From NCBI GenBank assembly GCA_949383255.1, contig CASJPF010000001.1, positions 1 through 64,000 on the forward strand: a DNA stretch of 64,000 nucleotides. Direction: 5' to 3'. A model generated the notes under the pieces. The model was not told the origin of the DNA and made no database searches. It saw only the letters and a program-made list of their open reading frames with translations. Positions 37,363-47,634 of this stretch are shown here, piece by piece (the first letter of the stretch is position 1; every line of letters starts with the position of its first letter). The translations under genes were made by a program, and so were the position numbers. Source of the DNA: Lachnospiraceae bacterium. Its GTDB lineage: Bacteria > Bacillota > Clostridia > Lachnospirales > Lachnospiraceae.

Positions 37363-38534
37363 TGATGAAACAGCCGAATCCCTGTAAAGCACATTGCCAT
37401 ATGATATTTATTGCAAGTTTCAATTACATTGTCATCTCGAATTGAACCGCCGGGCTGCGCAATATAACAAACGCCACTTCTATGTGCTCGTTCCACATTG
37501 TCTCCAAATGGAAAGAACGCATCAGAACCAAGTGCCACCTCTGTCATTTGATTTAACCAAGCACGTTTCTCCTCTCTTGTAAACACTTCTGGTTTTTCTG
37601 TAAAAAACTTTTCCCAGACGCCATCTGCAAGCACGTCCATATAATCTTCACTCATATATACATCAATGGTGTTGTCTCTGTCGGCACGACCGATTTTCTC
37701 TTGAAATGGCAGATTCAATACTTTTGGATTCTGGCGCAAAAACCAATTGTCTGCCTTGTTTCCCGCAAGCCTCGTGCAATGAATACGCGACTGCTGCCCT
37801 GCGCCAATGCCAATTGCCTGCCCGCCTTTTACATAGCACACAGAGTTTGACTGTGTATACTTTAGGGTAATCATAGCAATTGCAAGGTCTCGTTTTGCCT
37901 GTTCTGGAATTTCTTTGTTCTCTGTCACAACATTTGCAAACAGCGAATCGTCAATTACAAGCTCATTTCTGCCCTGCTCAAAAGTAATACCATAGACCTC
38001 TTTTGTCTCTATTGGATTTGGCATATAATTTGGATCCATTTGAATCACTGCATAATTTCCTTTTTTCTTTGCTTTTAAGATTTCAAGTGCCTCCGGCTCA
38101 TATCCTGGCGCAATAATACCGTCTGATACTTCCCGCTTAATCAATTTTGCTGTATCGACATCACACACATCGGACAATGCAATAAAATCGCCAAACGAAG
38201 ACATTCTGTCAGCGCCTCTTGCCCTTGCGTATGCGCTTGCAAGCGGAGACAATTCTCCCATATCCTCTACCCAATAAATTTTTCGCTCCACTTCATTTAA
38301 CAAAAGTCCCACAGCCGCTCCAGCGGGCGACACATGTTTAAAGGAAGTCGCAGCAGGAAGTCCAGTCGCCTTTTTTAACTCTTTGACAAGCTGCCATCCA
38401 TTCAATGCATCTAAGAAGTTAATATACCCTGGTTTTCCATTTAATACTTCAATTGGCAGTTCACCATCTTTATTGTATATTTTAGAGGGTTTCTGGTTAG
38501 GATTACAGCCGTATTTCAATTCAAATTCTTTCAT
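37359..38534 (-). CDS. Stand-alone AICAR transformylase (PurH C-terminal-domain type)
   Basis: A 391-residue enzyme that formylates AICAR, the penultimate step of IMP synthesis. In most bacteria this activity is the C-terminal part of bifunctional PurH; here it stands alone, recognisable from [13 protein letters not shown], the [13 protein letters not shown] segment, and [15 protein letters not shown]...[29 protein letters not shown]. The ATG at 38534 has GGAG 8 nt upstream; the earlier TTG at 38540 is less likely. The next gene upstream (38546) supplies the missing IMP cyclohydrolase activity, 11 bp away, so both are one functional unit. Confidence 0.9.
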   Translation of the reverse strand: MKEFELKYGCNPNQKPSKIYNKDGELPIEVLNGKPGYINFLDALNGWQLVKELKKATGLPAATSFKHVSPAGAAVGLLLNEVERKIYWVEDMGELSPLASAYARARGADRMSSFGDFIALSDVCDVDTAKLIKREVSDGIIAPGYEPEALEILKAKKKGNYAVIQMDPNYMPNPIETKEVYGITFEQGRNELVIDDSLFANVVTENKEIPEQAKRDLAIAMITLKYTQSNSVCYVKGGQAIGIGAGQQSRIHCTRLAGNKADNWFLRQNPKVLNLPFQEKIGRADRDNTIDVYMSEDYMDVLADGVWEKFFTEKPEVFTREEKRAWLNQMTEVALGSDAFFPFGDNVERAHRSGVCYIAQPGGSIRDDNVIETCNKYHMAMCFTGIRLFHH

Positions 38535-38545
38535 ATTCAATTCTC

Positions 38546-39259
38546 CTACTTGTTTTTATTGTAAATCTTTGACTTATATCTTCCTGTTTCAATATCAATA
38601 AACCGGATAAACAGTGATACTTTATTCTCCACATTTAAGCTATCCCATACAAGATCGCCAAACGCATCTATATCATTTGGAATCCCCACAAGCTTTGGTT
38701 CTCCCTCAAAGCTTGGAAGCGGGTTTCCATCTCCCATATAAGTATGGATAAAGTGTCCCTCGCCTGCTATTGGATTATTGTATGCAAAGGTAAAACGATT
38801 GCAGGCATCTGGATTTCCATTATTACTTTTTAAAATGGACATTGCATAGTTAAAACTGTGATTCTCAATATGAAGAATACCAGAAATCCTTGGTGTGTAA
38901 TTTGGTGCATCTGGCTCAAATTCCCTTGTTCTAAGCGCCTGCTCAAATGTCTGTTGTTTATCCATCAATTCATAGATGGTATCTGTCTGGTCTCCGTTTG
39001 TCACAATGGTTTTATTGCCAAGCACACGAACTGGCGCATAGATAATTAAACTGGGATCGCTTAACTTAGAAGGGTCAAATGCCTGTGTGCGAATCCCCTC
39101 TCCTTCTTCTACAAAAACACGGTTTCTACTGTTCTCACTCCTGCCCATAATAAAGTAAGCAATTGCAGCTTTTTTTCCATCTGCTGTCCTACCAATGACA
39201 ATTCCCCTTCCAGGATAGGCATTCTCCCTAAGCTCCTGTTCCAATGATAACATCTTCAT
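38546..39259 (-). CDS. purO: IMP cyclohydrolase, PurO type
   Basis: A 237-residue cyclohydrolase that closes FAICAR to IMP, the last step of the purine pathway. It is not PurH-like; it matches the PurO family first described in archaea ([35 protein letters not shown] near the start, then [14 protein letters not shown]). The ATG at 39259 has a perfect AGGAGG 8 nt upstream. With the stand-alone transformylase at 37359 it replaces bifunctional PurH. It starts 12 bp after the GH13 amylase gene. Confidence 0.88.
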   Translation of the reverse strand: MKMLSLEQELRENAYPGRGIVIGRTADGKKAAIAYFIMGRSENSRNRVFVEEGEGIRTQAFDPSKLSDPSLIIYAPVRVLGNKTIVTNGDQTDTIYELMDKQQTFEQALRTREFEPDAPNYTPRISGILHIENHSFNYAMSILKSNNGNPDACNRFTFAYNNPIAGEGHFIHTYMGDGNPLPSFEGEPKLVGIPNDIDAFGDLVWDSLNVENKVSLFIRFIDIETGRYKSKIYNKNK

Positions 39260-39271
39260 TTTTAAAACCTC

Positions 39272-41047
39272 CTAAATATTCTTCCTGCTTCCAAGATACC
39301 GAATGCAAACGCCATTGCAATGTAAAATATCTCCCTCCAGATTTCTTGAGAACATAATCTTATTATCTTTATCTCTTACAATCTCAATATCTTCATCACT
39401 GCTATTTACAATTACCTCAAGGGTCTCTCCCCAGCCCATCTTTTGAAGCTGAATCACGCGTGGATTTTTATAATCTGCCGGAAAATGAAAATTTCGCTCC
39501 CGCATCAATGGCTCTTCTTTTCTAAGCTTAATAAGCTGCTTTGTAATCGAGATTTGCTCATTATATTTTCCCTGCTCAATATCTTCCCAAGGCATACATC
39601 TGCGGCAGTCTGGGTCAAAACCGCCCTCCATACCAATCTCTGTGCCATAATAGATACAAACGCTACCTGGCATTGTAAACAACAATGCAAAGAGACAATT
39701 ATAAACGTCTAGTCCACTTGTCACATTCCGAAGACGTATTGTGTCATGCGAGTCAAGCATATTAAACAGCACATCATTGGTCTGTTGCATATAATTTGTA
39801 TAACAGCGGTTAATCATAAATTCAAAGTCCTCGCCAGTAAGGCTCTTGTCCAAGAAAAAGTCTTTCATACTACCTGCAAGCGGATAGTTCATAACAGAGT
39901 CAAACTCATCTCCTCGGAGCCACGGTATCGCGTCATGCCATACCTCGCCTAAAATATAAATGTCTGGTTTAATCGCTTTCACAGCCTGTCGAAGCTGTTT
40001 GCAAAATACATGCGACACTTCGTTTGCCACATCCATGCGAATACCATCCACATCATATTTTTTTACCCATTCACAGGCTACTCCAATGAAATACTCACGC
40101 ACCACTGGATTGTTCGTATTGAGTTTTGGCATCTCGTCAAAAAAAGCAAAAGTATACAACTGCCCTCTCTTTGCTGCATCCCACTGATTTGACAACGGCC
40201 ATTCGTTAATCATAAACCAATCAAAATACTTAGAATCGCGCCCATTTTCTAACACGTCTTGCCACGGTTTAAAGAAATATCCGCTGTGATTGAAAACAGC
40301 ATCCAACATCACGCGGATTCCACGCGCATGTGCCTGTTCCACAAAATTTTTCATGGTCTCATCATTGCCAAAACAAGGGTCAATTTTCTCGTAATCCGTT
40401 GTGTCATATTTATGGTTGGAAGGAGATTCATTAATCGGCGTTGTATAGATTCCAGTAATCCCCAAATCCTTTAAATAATCCAGCTTGTCCGTCATACCTT
40501 TTAAATCGCCGCCGTAAAAATCATGATGCCCAACACCGCCCTCATATTTCCAAGGTTTTGTATTTTCAGGATTTAGGGAAGAATCACCATTACAGAACCG
40601 CTCTGGAAAAATCTGATACCACACAGTTTCGTTTACCCACGCTGGAACCCGATTGACATCAACGGGGTTCATCCAAGGCATAGTAAAGCACTGTCGGCTC
40701 CGCCCCTTAATCTGCATCTGTTCTTCACTGACAAAACCATCTTCAAAATAATACCAACGCTCTGTCTCTGTCACCAACTCAAAATAATATTTTAAGCGCT
40801 TGAATGTTGGCTTGATTGTCGTTGTCCACCAAAGTTGATATTTTAGGCGTTTTTTAAATGGAACATTTGCTTTTTGCCCTGTCCATTCCTCACCGCCGCC
40901 AAGAATACCATTTGCAAACGGGTCTCCATAGACAATATTTACTTCTTTTACATCATATCCTGTTTTAAGATTAATAATAAGCTGCTCCTCATCAAGCATA
41001 TAGCAATAATTATCAACGGTTCTGTGGTATACTGACGCAAATTCCAT
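39272..41047 (-). CDS. GH13 alpha-amylase family enzyme (neopullulanase/cyclomaltodextrinase-like)
   Basis: A 591-residue cytoplasmic glucan hydrolase with an N-terminal starch-binding-like beta domain (1-125) and the (beta/alpha)8 barrel. Conserved regions: I, DAVFNHSG; II, GIRMDVANE with nucleophile Asp339; III, ILGEVWHD with acid/base Glu368; IV, MLDSHDT. It likely cuts imported maltodextrins or cyclodextrins. No signal peptide. It is upstream of the purine genes with a 12-bp gap, an odd pairing that may be chance operon structure. Confidence 0.9.
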   Translation of the reverse strand: MEFASVYHRTVDNYCYMLDEEQLIINLKTGYDVKEVNIVYGDPFANGILGGGEEWTGQKANVPFKKRLKYQLWWTTTIKPTFKRLKYYFELVTETERWYYFEDGFVSEEQMQIKGRSRQCFTMPWMNPVDVNRVPAWVNETVWYQIFPERFCNGDSSLNPENTKPWKYEGGVGHHDFYGGDLKGMTDKLDYLKDLGITGIYTTPINESPSNHKYDTTDYEKIDPCFGNDETMKNFVEQAHARGIRVMLDAVFNHSGYFFKPWQDVLENGRDSKYFDWFMINEWPLSNQWDAAKRGQLYTFAFFDEMPKLNTNNPVVREYFIGVACEWVKKYDVDGIRMDVANEVSHVFCKQLRQAVKAIKPDIYILGEVWHDAIPWLRGDEFDSVMNYPLAGSMKDFFLDKSLTGEDFEFMINRCYTNYMQQTNDVLFNMLDSHDTIRLRNVTSGLDVYNCLFALLFTMPGSVCIYYGTEIGMEGGFDPDCRRCMPWEDIEQGKYNEQISITKQLIKLRKEEPLMRERNFHFPADYKNPRVIQLQKMGWGETLEVIVNSSDEDIEIVRDKDNKIMFSRNLEGDILHCNGVCIRYLGSRKNI

Positions 41048-41085
41048 AATGATACCTTTTCCTTTCCCATAATCTTTTTTCTAAC

Positions 41086-42120
41086 TTATTCACTTACACA
41101 CACTCTGCCTGCCAACACATTTTCGTAATCCTCAAGATTTTTTTCCAAAAGTTTTGGCGTGTCAAGTCCATATGGACACTTGGAAGCACACTGTCCACAG
41201 TGGAGGCACTCCTTAATTTTTGCCATCTCTGCCTGCCAATCTTCCCCCAGCCAATTTGTTGATGGAGAACGGCGCAAAAGCTGCGAAATACGTGCACAAT
41301 TATTGATTTTAATACCTTTGGGACAAGGCATACAATAACCACACCCACGACAAAACTCTCCTGCCAACTCTTTTCGGTCATTTTCATAAATCTTTTTCAG
41401 CTCGTCGTTCATCTGTGGCATTTCCTGCTGACAAGCCAAAAATTCCGCAAGCTCAGATTCACGCTGCACTCCCCACAATGGCAACACAGAAGGATGCTGG
41501 CAAGCAAACCAGTAGCAGAGTTTTGCGTTTGTCAACAATCCGCCTGCCAGTCCCTTCATGCCGAGAAAACCCATTCCCGCTTTCTCACACTTCTCTACAA
41601 GCGCAATCTCCTTCTCTGAAGAAATATATGCAAAAGGAAATTGTAATGTTTCGTACAGACCACTCTCAATTGCCTCCTCCGCAACATTTAACAAATGTGC
41701 AGTGATTCCAATATGTCGAATTTTTCCTTCTTTTTTCGCTTTTACAACAGCGTCATAAACGCCATCTCCATCACCCGGCCGAAAACACCGCGGTGCACAG
41801 TGCAATTGATAAATATCAATATAATCTGTTTTTAAAAGCCCTAGCGAAGTCTCCAAATCCTCAAAAACTTTCTCGCCTGTCTGTGCAGTTGTCTTTGTCG
41901 CAATATAATATTTACTTCTGTCAATCCCCTCTAAAGCAATCCCTAACTTCTTCTCACTATCACTGTATGCCCTTGCCGTATCAAAGAAGTTCACACCGCC
42001 ATCAAGCGCCATATGTATAAGTTTTACTGCATGTTCCGTGTCAATTCGCTGAATTGGCAGTGCACCAAAACCATTTTTATTTGCCACAATCCCTGTATTT
42101 CCAAGTTTTACTGTTACCAT
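41086..42120 (-). CDS. Aldo/keto reductase with two [4Fe-4S] ferredoxin motifs
   Basis: A 344-residue protein. The N-terminal two thirds is an aldo/keto reductase barrel (GALPIQRI, FFDTARAYSDSEKKLG, YIDIYQLHC). The C-terminus adds two cysteine clusters, CRGCGYCMPCPKGIKIN and CLHCGQCASKCPYGL, typical for 4Fe-4S binding. Such fusion proteins are common in strict anaerobes and probably couple ferredoxin to substrate reduction. The substrate is unknown. It starts at ATG 42120 after GGAGGAG. The divergent TetR gene is not divergent but upstream in the same direction. Confidence 0.9.
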   Translation of the reverse strand: MVTVKLGNTGIVANKNGFGALPIQRIDTEHAVKLIHMALDGGVNFFDTARAYSDSEKKLGIALEGIDRSKYYIATKTTAQTGEKVFEDLETSLGLLKTDYIDIYQLHCAPRCFRPGDGDGVYDAVVKAKKEGKIRHIGITAHLLNVAEEAIESGLYETLQFPFAYISSEKEIALVEKCEKAGMGFLGMKGLAGGLLTNAKLCYWFACQHPSVLPLWGVQRESELAEFLACQQEMPQMNDELKKIYENDRKELAGEFCRGCGYCMPCPKGIKINNCARISQLLRRSPSTNWLGEDWQAEMAKIKECLHCGQCASKCPYGLDTPKLLEKNLEDYENVLAGRVCVSE

Positions 42121-42183
42121 AACTCCTCCTTTGCCATTTCTAACTGTTTATACTTTCTAACTTATATCTTTTATGTCCTATTT

Positions 42184-42765
42184 TTATTTCATATAAGAAA
42201 CCAATGCCTCCACGCCATACAACAATGTATTGAGTCCCTCTTGATATTTATAATTGACATTCGCTGCAAGCATACTGCCAATCCCTGTCATAAGAATCCA
42301 AATATTTTGCGCCACCCCGCTGCTATTTATCTCTGCGCGCACGTCACCAGATAATTTTCCCTGCTCTATCAAATAAGTCAAATAATGAACAATCTCATTT
42401 TTTAAACCTTTGTCTGTAACTGTATAAAGTATTGTATAATATTGAAAATAGGCATTTTTTTCATAAATATAAGTAAACATTGCCTGAACCAGCGCTGTCA
42501 TATTCTCATAAAAGGAAACCTGGGGCGTTATAGCGGTCTTTGCCTTTGCCAAAATCTCCTCGTTACACCGCTGTGCGACCAGCAAATTAATCTCATCAAT
42601 ATCCCGAAATCGATTGTAAATCACTCTCCTATCACAGTTTAACTCCTTGCATAATCTTGTGACGGTCAGTGCATCCACACCTTCATGGCAACCAATATTG
42701 ACTGCAAGGTCTTCTATGCGCTTGCTTGTTTCATCTTCTATCCGTTTTCCCTTTGAGAATGCCAT
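42184..42765 (-). CDS. TetR/AcrR-family regulator
   Basis: A 193-residue regulator. The N-terminal helix-turn-helix is GVDALTVTRLCKELNCDRRVIYNRFRDIDE; a helical ligand-binding domain follows, with several aromatic residues. It lies 63 bp upstream of the aldo/keto reductase gene in the same direction and may control it and itself. A dyad that could be its operator is at 42790-42807. Confidence 0.88.
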   Translation of the reverse strand: MAFSKGKRIEDETSKRIEDLAVNIGCHEGVDALTVTRLCKELNCDRRVIYNRFRDIDEINLLVAQRCNEEILAKAKTAITPQVSFYENMTALVQAMFTYIYEKNAYFQYYTILYTVTDKGLKNEIVHYLTYLIEQGKLSGDVRAEINSSGVAQNIWILMTGIGSMLAANVNYKYQEGLNTLLYGVEALVSYMK

Positions 42766-42782
42766 TCTTTCACCTCATTTTC

Positions 42783-42812
42783 TCAGTTCCTGATTATTAT
42801 CTTATCAGTTCC
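42783..42812. promoter_or_regulatory. Candidate TetR operator
   Basis: Upstream of the TetR gene: CTGAT (42790-42794) and ATCAG (42803-42807) form a dyad, and TCAGTTCC occurs twice as a direct repeat (42783-42790 and 42805-42812). The placement suits autoregulation; the assignment is inference. Confidence 0.35.
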
Positions 42813-42843
42813 AACCAAAAATGGCAAGGAAATACAAAAAATA

Positions 42844-43006
42844 TAGTTATCGTTACTATTCACGCCCCAGAAGGTCGCTCATAGTAACCGATTCGGGGCG
42901 ATATTCAAAGTTTTGCTACGCAAAAATCGCCCCTCACTCCTGAATCATGTTCTTACGGAATGCGCAGTTCAGCGCATTCCTGACCCATGAACAGCAATTA
43001 GTTCTC
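42844..43006 (+). mobile_element. Decayed MITE-like element with imperfect target-site duplication
   Basis: Element 42852-42998 (147 bp). Flanks are TAGTTATC (42844-42851) and TAGTTCTC (42999-43006), 7/8 identical. The terminal repeats GTTACTATTCA and, inward from the right, ATTGCTGTTCA agree at 8 of 11 positions. Inside, the family architecture is kept: hairpin GTTACT/AGTAAC, stem GGGGCGAT/ATCGCCCC with the left-side bulge ATTCAAA and a tip hairpin TTTTGC/GCAAAA, then hairpin GGAATGCGC/GCGCATTCC. The LeuRS-derived gene reads into it and stops at 42969-42971. Confidence 0.65.
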
Positions 43007-43745
43007 CTAATACAGTTGATGTCCACAATATTATAGACAGACTTGGCGCATATGGCGCTATCAACGCAATAAACTTCTGGCAAAGCTTTGTCACTTCTGG
43101 GTTTTTTGCTTGTTCTTCTTTCTGTTCCATCTCAAATTTGTTCTCTGTACTTCCATGTGGAACAGCCGTCTCAATTGCATGGGCATGAATCTTAGCTACA
43201 ATCTCCCCAATCTTCAATTCTTTTTGGTATAGATTCAAAAGCTCCATCAATGCTGATACAATTTTATGGCGATTTGACATTGTATTACCACGGTTGATAC
43301 ATTCTTTTATTTTTCGGTTTGTGTTCTCTACTGCCTCTTTAAGTCTACAAATACGCTCTGTAGAAAGCATTTCTTTGTTGTAGTTACCGCTTCTGTTCCA
43401 CAAATCAGCGACAAGTATCATTCTTCTGTATCTGCTAAGAAACTTGTAAATGCCTTCGAGTGCGCCCTCCTTCCAACTATCATAGTAAGGTGCATCTTTC
43501 TCCTTTGGCGTCTGTTCAAACAGCAAATACAGCCTTAGACAGTCTGTACCATAATCCATTATTAAATCTTCATCAAACACACGTTTTCCTGTCTCATCAA
43601 GCCACTTTAACAAAACAGCTCTGTTTTCTTTTTCTTCACACAAGTCTGCGCAGAGAAAACTGTCGGGGATATTACACCCCGACAGTTTCTTTGCATTGTA
43701 TTCAATTTCTCTATGATTCATCGGCGTCAAAATATCATTCACCAT
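42969..43745 (-). CDS. LeuRS-derived fragment protein (anticodon-binding-domain paralog)
   Basis: A 258-residue protein, 47 bp downstream of leuS. It is related to the end of the LeuRS catalytic domain and its anticodon-binding helices: its DYGTDCLRLYLLFEQTP...SWKEGALEGIYKFLSRYRRMI parallels Leu[18 protein letters not shown]...[18 protein letters not shown], and later MELLNLYQKELK and FIALIAPYAPSL parallel LeuS helices. It lacks HIGH, KMSKS, the editing domain and the C-terminal domain, so it cannot charge tRNA alone. The last nine residues come from a mobile element (42852-42998). It may bind tRNA-Leu or LeuRS, or be decaying. Confidence 0.7.
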   Translation of the reverse strand: MVNDILTPMNHREIEYNAKKLSGCNIPDSFLCADLCEEKENRAVLLKWLDETGKRVFDEDLIMDYGTDCLRLYLLFEQTPKEKDAPYYDSWKEGALEGIYKFLSRYRRMILVADLWNRSGNYNKEMLSTERICRLKEAVENTNRKIKECINRGNTMSNRHKIVSALMELLNLYQKELKIGEIVAKIHAHAIETAVPHGSTENKFEMEQKEEQAKNPEVTKLCQKFIALIAPYAPSLSIILWTSTVLGELIAVHGSGMR

Positions 43746-43792
43746 TTTTGCCCCCGTACATTGATATTTATTGAATAGAAATTAAAGTTATT

Positions 43793-46207
43793 TTATTTTG
43801 CTACAATATTCAATATTCTACCTTTTACATAGATTTCCTTCACAATGTTCTTTCCGGCTGTAAGTTCCGCAATCAAAGGAATCGCATGTGCTTTCTCCTT
43901 TACAGAGACCTCTTCCTCATCAAGTCCAACTTCTAAAGTTGCCTTTACTTTGCCGTTAATTTGCACTGCAATCTCCACAGTAGACTCTACAGTCTTTGCC
44001 TCGTCATACTCCGGCCACTTCTGCTGATAAGCTCTTCCATTGCCAAAATGCATTTCCCAGAGCTCCTCTGTCATATGTGGTGCCACTGGATTTAACAATA
44101 AAATCAGTGTGGCATACTCGCCTTTTGTGACACTGTTTGCCTTGTAAAATTCATTGACAAGCGCCATCATTGCCGCTATCGCGGTATTGAATTTCAATCC
44201 CTCAAAGTCATTGGAAACTTTCTTAATTGTCTGGTGAATTTTTGTCTCCATCTCTGGCCGATAATTCTCTTGGTCAATTATCATATCTTGAAGTTTCCAT
44301 ACACGGTCAAGGAAACGACGGCACCCCTTAACGCCCTCCATACTCCATGCTGCGCTCAAATCAAAAGCACCAATAAACATTTCATAGGTTCTAAGTGTGT
44401 CTGCACCAAATGCATTTACCACGTCATCAGGATTTACTACATTTCCCCTTGACTTGGACATCTTCTCCCCATTCTCACCAAGAATCATACCATGCGAAGT
44501 ACGCTTTTTATACGGCTCATCACAAGGCACTAAATTCTGATCATACAGGAATTTATGCCAAAATCTTGAGTAGAGCAAATGAAGTGTTGTGTGTTCCATT
44601 CCACCGTTGTACCAGTCAACTGGCATCCAGTATTCAAGCGCCTCTTTTGATGCAAATTCTTTGTTATTATCTGGATCAATATATCTTAAGAAATACCAAG
44701 AAGATCCCGCCCACTGTGGCATGGTATCCGTCTCGCGTTCCGCCTTGCCACCGCACTTTGGACAAGTGGTCTCCACCCAGTCGCGCATCGCAGCAAGCGG
44801 TGACTCACCTGTATCTGTTGGCATATAACTTTCTACCTCTGGCAATCTCAAAGGCAATTCGCTCTCGTCAAGTGGAACGTACCCACAGCAAGGACAATTC
44901 ACAATAGGAATCGGTTCACCCCAATAGCGCTGGCGGGAGAACACCCAATCGCGTAGCTTAAAATTAACTTTTTTATGGCCAATTCCTTTTTCTTCAAGCC
45001 AATTTGTAATTGCTTTCTTTGCATCCTTTACTTCCATTCCATTTAGAAAATCCGAATTGCAAAGCGTACCTGTCGCAACATCTGTAAACGCTTCATTTTG
45101 CACATCGCCGCCCGCAACTACTTCTATAATAGGAAGACCAAATTTTTTCGCAAAATCCCAGTCTCTTGTATCATGCGCTGGAACTGCCATAATCGCACCA
45201 GTACCATATGACATCAATACATAGTCAGAAACCCACACTGGAATTTCCTTGTTGTTGACTGGATTAATTGCCGAAATACCATGAATGCACACACCTGTCT
45301 TATCCTTTGCTAACTCTGTGCGTTCAAAATCGGACTTCCTAGAAGCCTGTTCGCGGTAAGCTGCTATTTCTGCATAATTTCCAATCTCAGCCTTGTACTT
45401 CTCAATCAATGGATGTTCTGGCGAGATTACCATATAGGTTGCGCCAAAAAGAGTGTCTGGTCTTGTTGTGTAAATTAAAAGTGTTTCATCCTTATCTTTA
45501 ATCTTAAACTCTACCTCAGCACCCTCAGAACGCCCTATCCAATTTTTCTGCGAAACTTTAACCTTTTCAATATAATCAACATGGTCAAGCCCCTCAATTA
45601 ATTTATCTGCATAATCCGTAATTTTCAGCATCCACTGTGATTGCATCTTGCGAATAACCTCAGAACCACAGCGCTCACACACACCGTTTACCACTTCCTC
45701 ATTGGCAAGCCCAACTTTGCAAGAAGTACAAAAGTTTATTGGCATCTCGCTCTTGTAGGCAAGCCCCTTCTTAAAAAGCTGCAAGAAAATCCACTGTGTC
45801 CACTTGTAATAGTTCTCGTCTGTTGTGTTTACTTCCTTGGACCAATCAAACGAATACCCAAGCGCCTTTAACTGATTCTTAAAATGCTCTACATTGTTCC
45901 TAGTCACAATCTTTGGGTGAATCTTGTTCTTAATTGCATAATTTTCTGTCGGCAAGCCAAACGCATCCCACCCCATAGGAAACAGAACGTTATAGCCCTG
46001 CATTCTGCGTTTTCTTGACACAATATCCATCGCAGTATATGGTCTTGGATGCCCTACATGAAGTCCCTGTCCTGACGGATACGGAAACTCTACCAACGCA
46101 TAATACTTTGGTTTTGTCTTGTCCACACCGACCTTAAAGGCCTCCTCCTTATCCCAGATATTCTGCCACTTTTTCTCAATGTCCTTTGGAGAATACTCTT
46201 TGTTCAT
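43793..46207 (-). CDS. leuS: Leucyl-tRNA synthetase
   Basis: Class I LeuRS of 804 residues. HIGH-type motif HVGHPRPYT near residue 53, the CP1 editing domain ([21 protein letters not shown], and the [15 protein letters not shown] region), zinc-type cysteines [20 protein letters not shown], the anticodon-binding helices and the C-terminal domain. It has its own promoter (46289-46317) and a weak hairpin near its ribosome-binding site. No T-box signature is present. A LeuRS-derived paralog follows it. Confidence 0.97.
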   Translation of the reverse strand: MNKEYSPKDIEKKWQNIWDKEEAFKVGVDKTKPKYYALVEFPYPSGQGLHVGHPRPYTAMDIVSRKRRMQGYNVLFPMGWDAFGLPTENYAIKNKIHPKIVTRNNVEHFKNQLKALGYSFDWSKEVNTTDENYYKWTQWIFLQLFKKGLAYKSEMPINFCTSCKVGLANEEVVNGVCERCGSEVIRKMQSQWMLKITDYADKLIEGLDHVDYIEKVKVSQKNWIGRSEGAEVEFKIKDKDETLLIYTTRPDTLFGATYMVISPEHPLIEKYKAEIGNYAEIAAYREQASRKSDFERTELAKDKTGVCIHGISAINPVNNKEIPVWVSDYVLMSYGTGAIMAVPAHDTRDWDFAKKFGLPIIEVVAGGDVQNEAFTDVATGTLCNSDFLNGMEVKDAKKAITNWLEEKGIGHKKVNFKLRDWVFSRQRYWGEPIPIVNCPCCGYVPLDESELPLRLPEVESYMPTDTGESPLAAMRDWVETTCPKCGGKAERETDTMPQWAGSSWYFLRYIDPDNNKEFASKEALEYWMPVDWYNGGMEHTTLHLLYSRFWHKFLYDQNLVPCDEPYKKRTSHGMILGENGEKMSKSRGNVVNPDDVVNAFGADTLRTYEMFIGAFDLSAAWSMEGVKGCRRFLDRVWKLQDMIIDQENYRPEMETKIHQTIKKVSNDFEGLKFNTAIAAMMALVNEFYKANSVTKGEYATLILLLNPVAPHMTEELWEMHFGNGRAYQQKWPEYDEAKTVESTVEIAVQINGKVKATLEVGLDEEEVSVKEKAHAIPLIAELTAGKNIVKEIYVKGRILNIVAK

Positions 46208-46288
46208 CTCTTTTACTCCTTTTTTAACATCTTCTATTGTAAAAGATGCTTATTTTCTAATATTTTCAATACAAAATACTCTTGTGTA

Positions 46289-46317
46289 ATTGTATCGCAA
46301 TCGTTTTTAGATTGCAA
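46289..46317 (-). promoter_or_regulatory. leuS promoter
   Basis: On the minus strand TTGCAA (46317-46312), a 17-bp spacer, TACAAT (46294-46289), then about 80 nt of leader that contains a CATCTT/AAGATG dyad just before the ribosome-binding site. Confidence 0.65.
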
Positions 46318-46348
46318 GTTTTTATCTAATAAGTTTAGAAAATTTGTA

Positions 46349-46500
46349 ATAGCCTTGTAACAGTTCAGATAGGTCTGCGCATTTACTGCGCTGACCGTGC
46401 GAAAACATAAAACTTGAAAGCAAAAATCCCATCGCCAAAGGCGATTTTTAATGGATTTTTGCAGTAACAGGTCAGCTTGTCTGAACTGTTACATAGCCTT
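46349..46500 (-). mobile_element. MITE-like element, copy 2, with 8-bp target-site duplication
   Basis: Element 46357-46492 (136 bp) in reverse orientation to copy 1, flanked by ATAGCCTT at 46349-46356 and 46493-46500. Its terminal repeats GTAACAGTTCAGAYA match exactly except one base. It differs from copy 1 at about ten positions by eye. The tip of the central stem is fully paired here (ATCGCC/GGCGAT) where copy 1 has a G-T pair. The stop codon of the DUF4375-like gene begins within the duplication at 46500. Confidence 0.88.
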
Positions 46501-47006
46501 TATAGGGATCGATTATTTAGCCCTGTAAAAAGTTGCTTTGCATTTTGAGGTTTAGAGAGATACGCAATATAAAAATTAATCATAAGTCCATCTGGATAAT
46601 CACATAATTCACCGTCAATTCTTTCAATAATATCTCCTCGTTCTCCCTCAAAAAACCATTCCCATTCAGGCACTGTTTTAGCAGGTATCAATGATATAAA
46701 TTCATCTAAAAGTGCCGCCGATTTGAATGCACCTAAGTTTTCATATGCTTTTTTTATTTCGGGCAAAGCAAGAAAAAACTCTTTTTCCGCAGACAAAGAA
46801 GGGAGCATGTCAATCTGACAGATGTCCTCCAATTTCGAGGCAAGATATAGTGTCTTTTGTACTTCATTCATTTCCTCTAAAGATTTCCAAGGCAGATATT
46901 CCCATAACAGTACAAAAAGAAGTTCTTTTTTTTCATTATCGCTAAGTGTAAGCAATTTTTCAATATCTTCTTTTAATATAATGGTATGATATATACTTTT
47001 TTCCAT
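46500..47006 (-). CDS. DUF4375/DMP19-like protein
   Basis: A 168-residue cytosolic helical protein. The run EVQKTLYLASKLED...LSAEKEFFLALPEIKKAYENLGAFKSAALLDEFISLIP and the later ELCDYPDGLMINFYIAYLSKPQ fit the DMP19/DUF4375 pattern (a core that carries a 'N-G-G-F' like motif is degenerate here), so I call it tentatively. The start codon is 1 nt after the upstream stop, with GAGG 6 nt before it, so it is translated with the kinase-like gene at 47008. Function unknown. Confidence 0.6.
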   Translation of the reverse strand: MEKSIYHTIILKEDIEKLLTLSDNEKKELLFVLLWEYLPWKSLEEMNEVQKTLYLASKLEDICQIDMLPSLSAEKEFFLALPEIKKAYENLGAFKSAALLDEFISLIPAKTVPEWEWFFEGERGDIIERIDGELCDYPDGLMINFYIAYLSKPQNAKQLFTGLNNRSL

Positions 47007-47007
47007 T

Positions 47008-47622
47008 TTATGCCTCTTTGTTTTTTTCTTTCATCTTTATTGCCTGAACAATCAGTTCCATGCACTGTGTTTTTGTAAAGATACCAGAATCCAATGAGAG
47101 TGTATAATTCTCAACTTTTCCCCACTCTTTTTGTGTAAAATATCTATAGTAAGTAGCCCTTGAACGGTCTTTTTGCATAAGCTCTTTTCGGACACGCTCT
47201 TCTTGGTCTGTCACGCCCTCATGACGCTGGACACGTTTCACACGATGCTCCATATCCGCGTGAATAAACACATGAAAAACATCATCGCGCTCCCTGAGAA
47301 TATAATCTGCGCCGCGCCCTACAATCACACAGTTTCCTTTCTCTGCAATACTTTTAATTACCTTGTCCTGTGCCTCTTTAATTTCCTCGTAAGGCACTTG
47401 TGCTTTTCTGTAGTATGGCACAAAGCCACTTTTCATATCAATATAATCTTGATCAGACATATTCTCACCATTTTCCAAAATGAGTTTCTCATCAATCCCC
47501 ATTTTGCTTGCCACAGATGCCACAATTTCTTTATCATAAAAATCATAGCCCAATCGCTCTGCCAACAATCTACCTACCGTATGTCCACCACTTCCTGTCT
47601 CTCGACTAATCGTAATAATCAA
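47008..47622 (-). CDS. Cytidylate kinase-like protein
   Basis: A 204-residue P-loop kinase of the cytidylate-kinase-like family (AAA_26-like), with Walker A region ISRETGSGGHTVGRLLAERLG and LVGRGADYILRE-type segment VIVGRGADYIL, and a lid-like arginine region AHMEHRVKRVQR. It starts at TTG 47622, supported by a perfect AGGAGG 7 nt upstream; no ATG is near. Real substrate unknown; true Cmk genes differ. It follows rtcB by 12 bp. Confidence 0.85.
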   Translation of the reverse strand: MIITISRETGSGGHTVGRLLAERLGYDFYDKEIVASVASKMGIDEKLILENGENMSDQDYIDMKSGFVPYYRKAQVPYEEIKEAQDKVIKSIAEKGNCVIVGRGADYILRERDDVFHVFIHADMEHRVKRVQRHEGVTDQEERVRKELMQKDRSRATYYRYFTQKEWGKVENYTLSLDSGIFTKTQCMELIVQAIKMKEKNKEA

Positions 47623-47634
47623 TTTAATACCTCC

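Noticed and set aside
46208-46356. T-box upstream of leuS
   Set aside because: No T-box signature; a normal promoter with a short leader explains the region.
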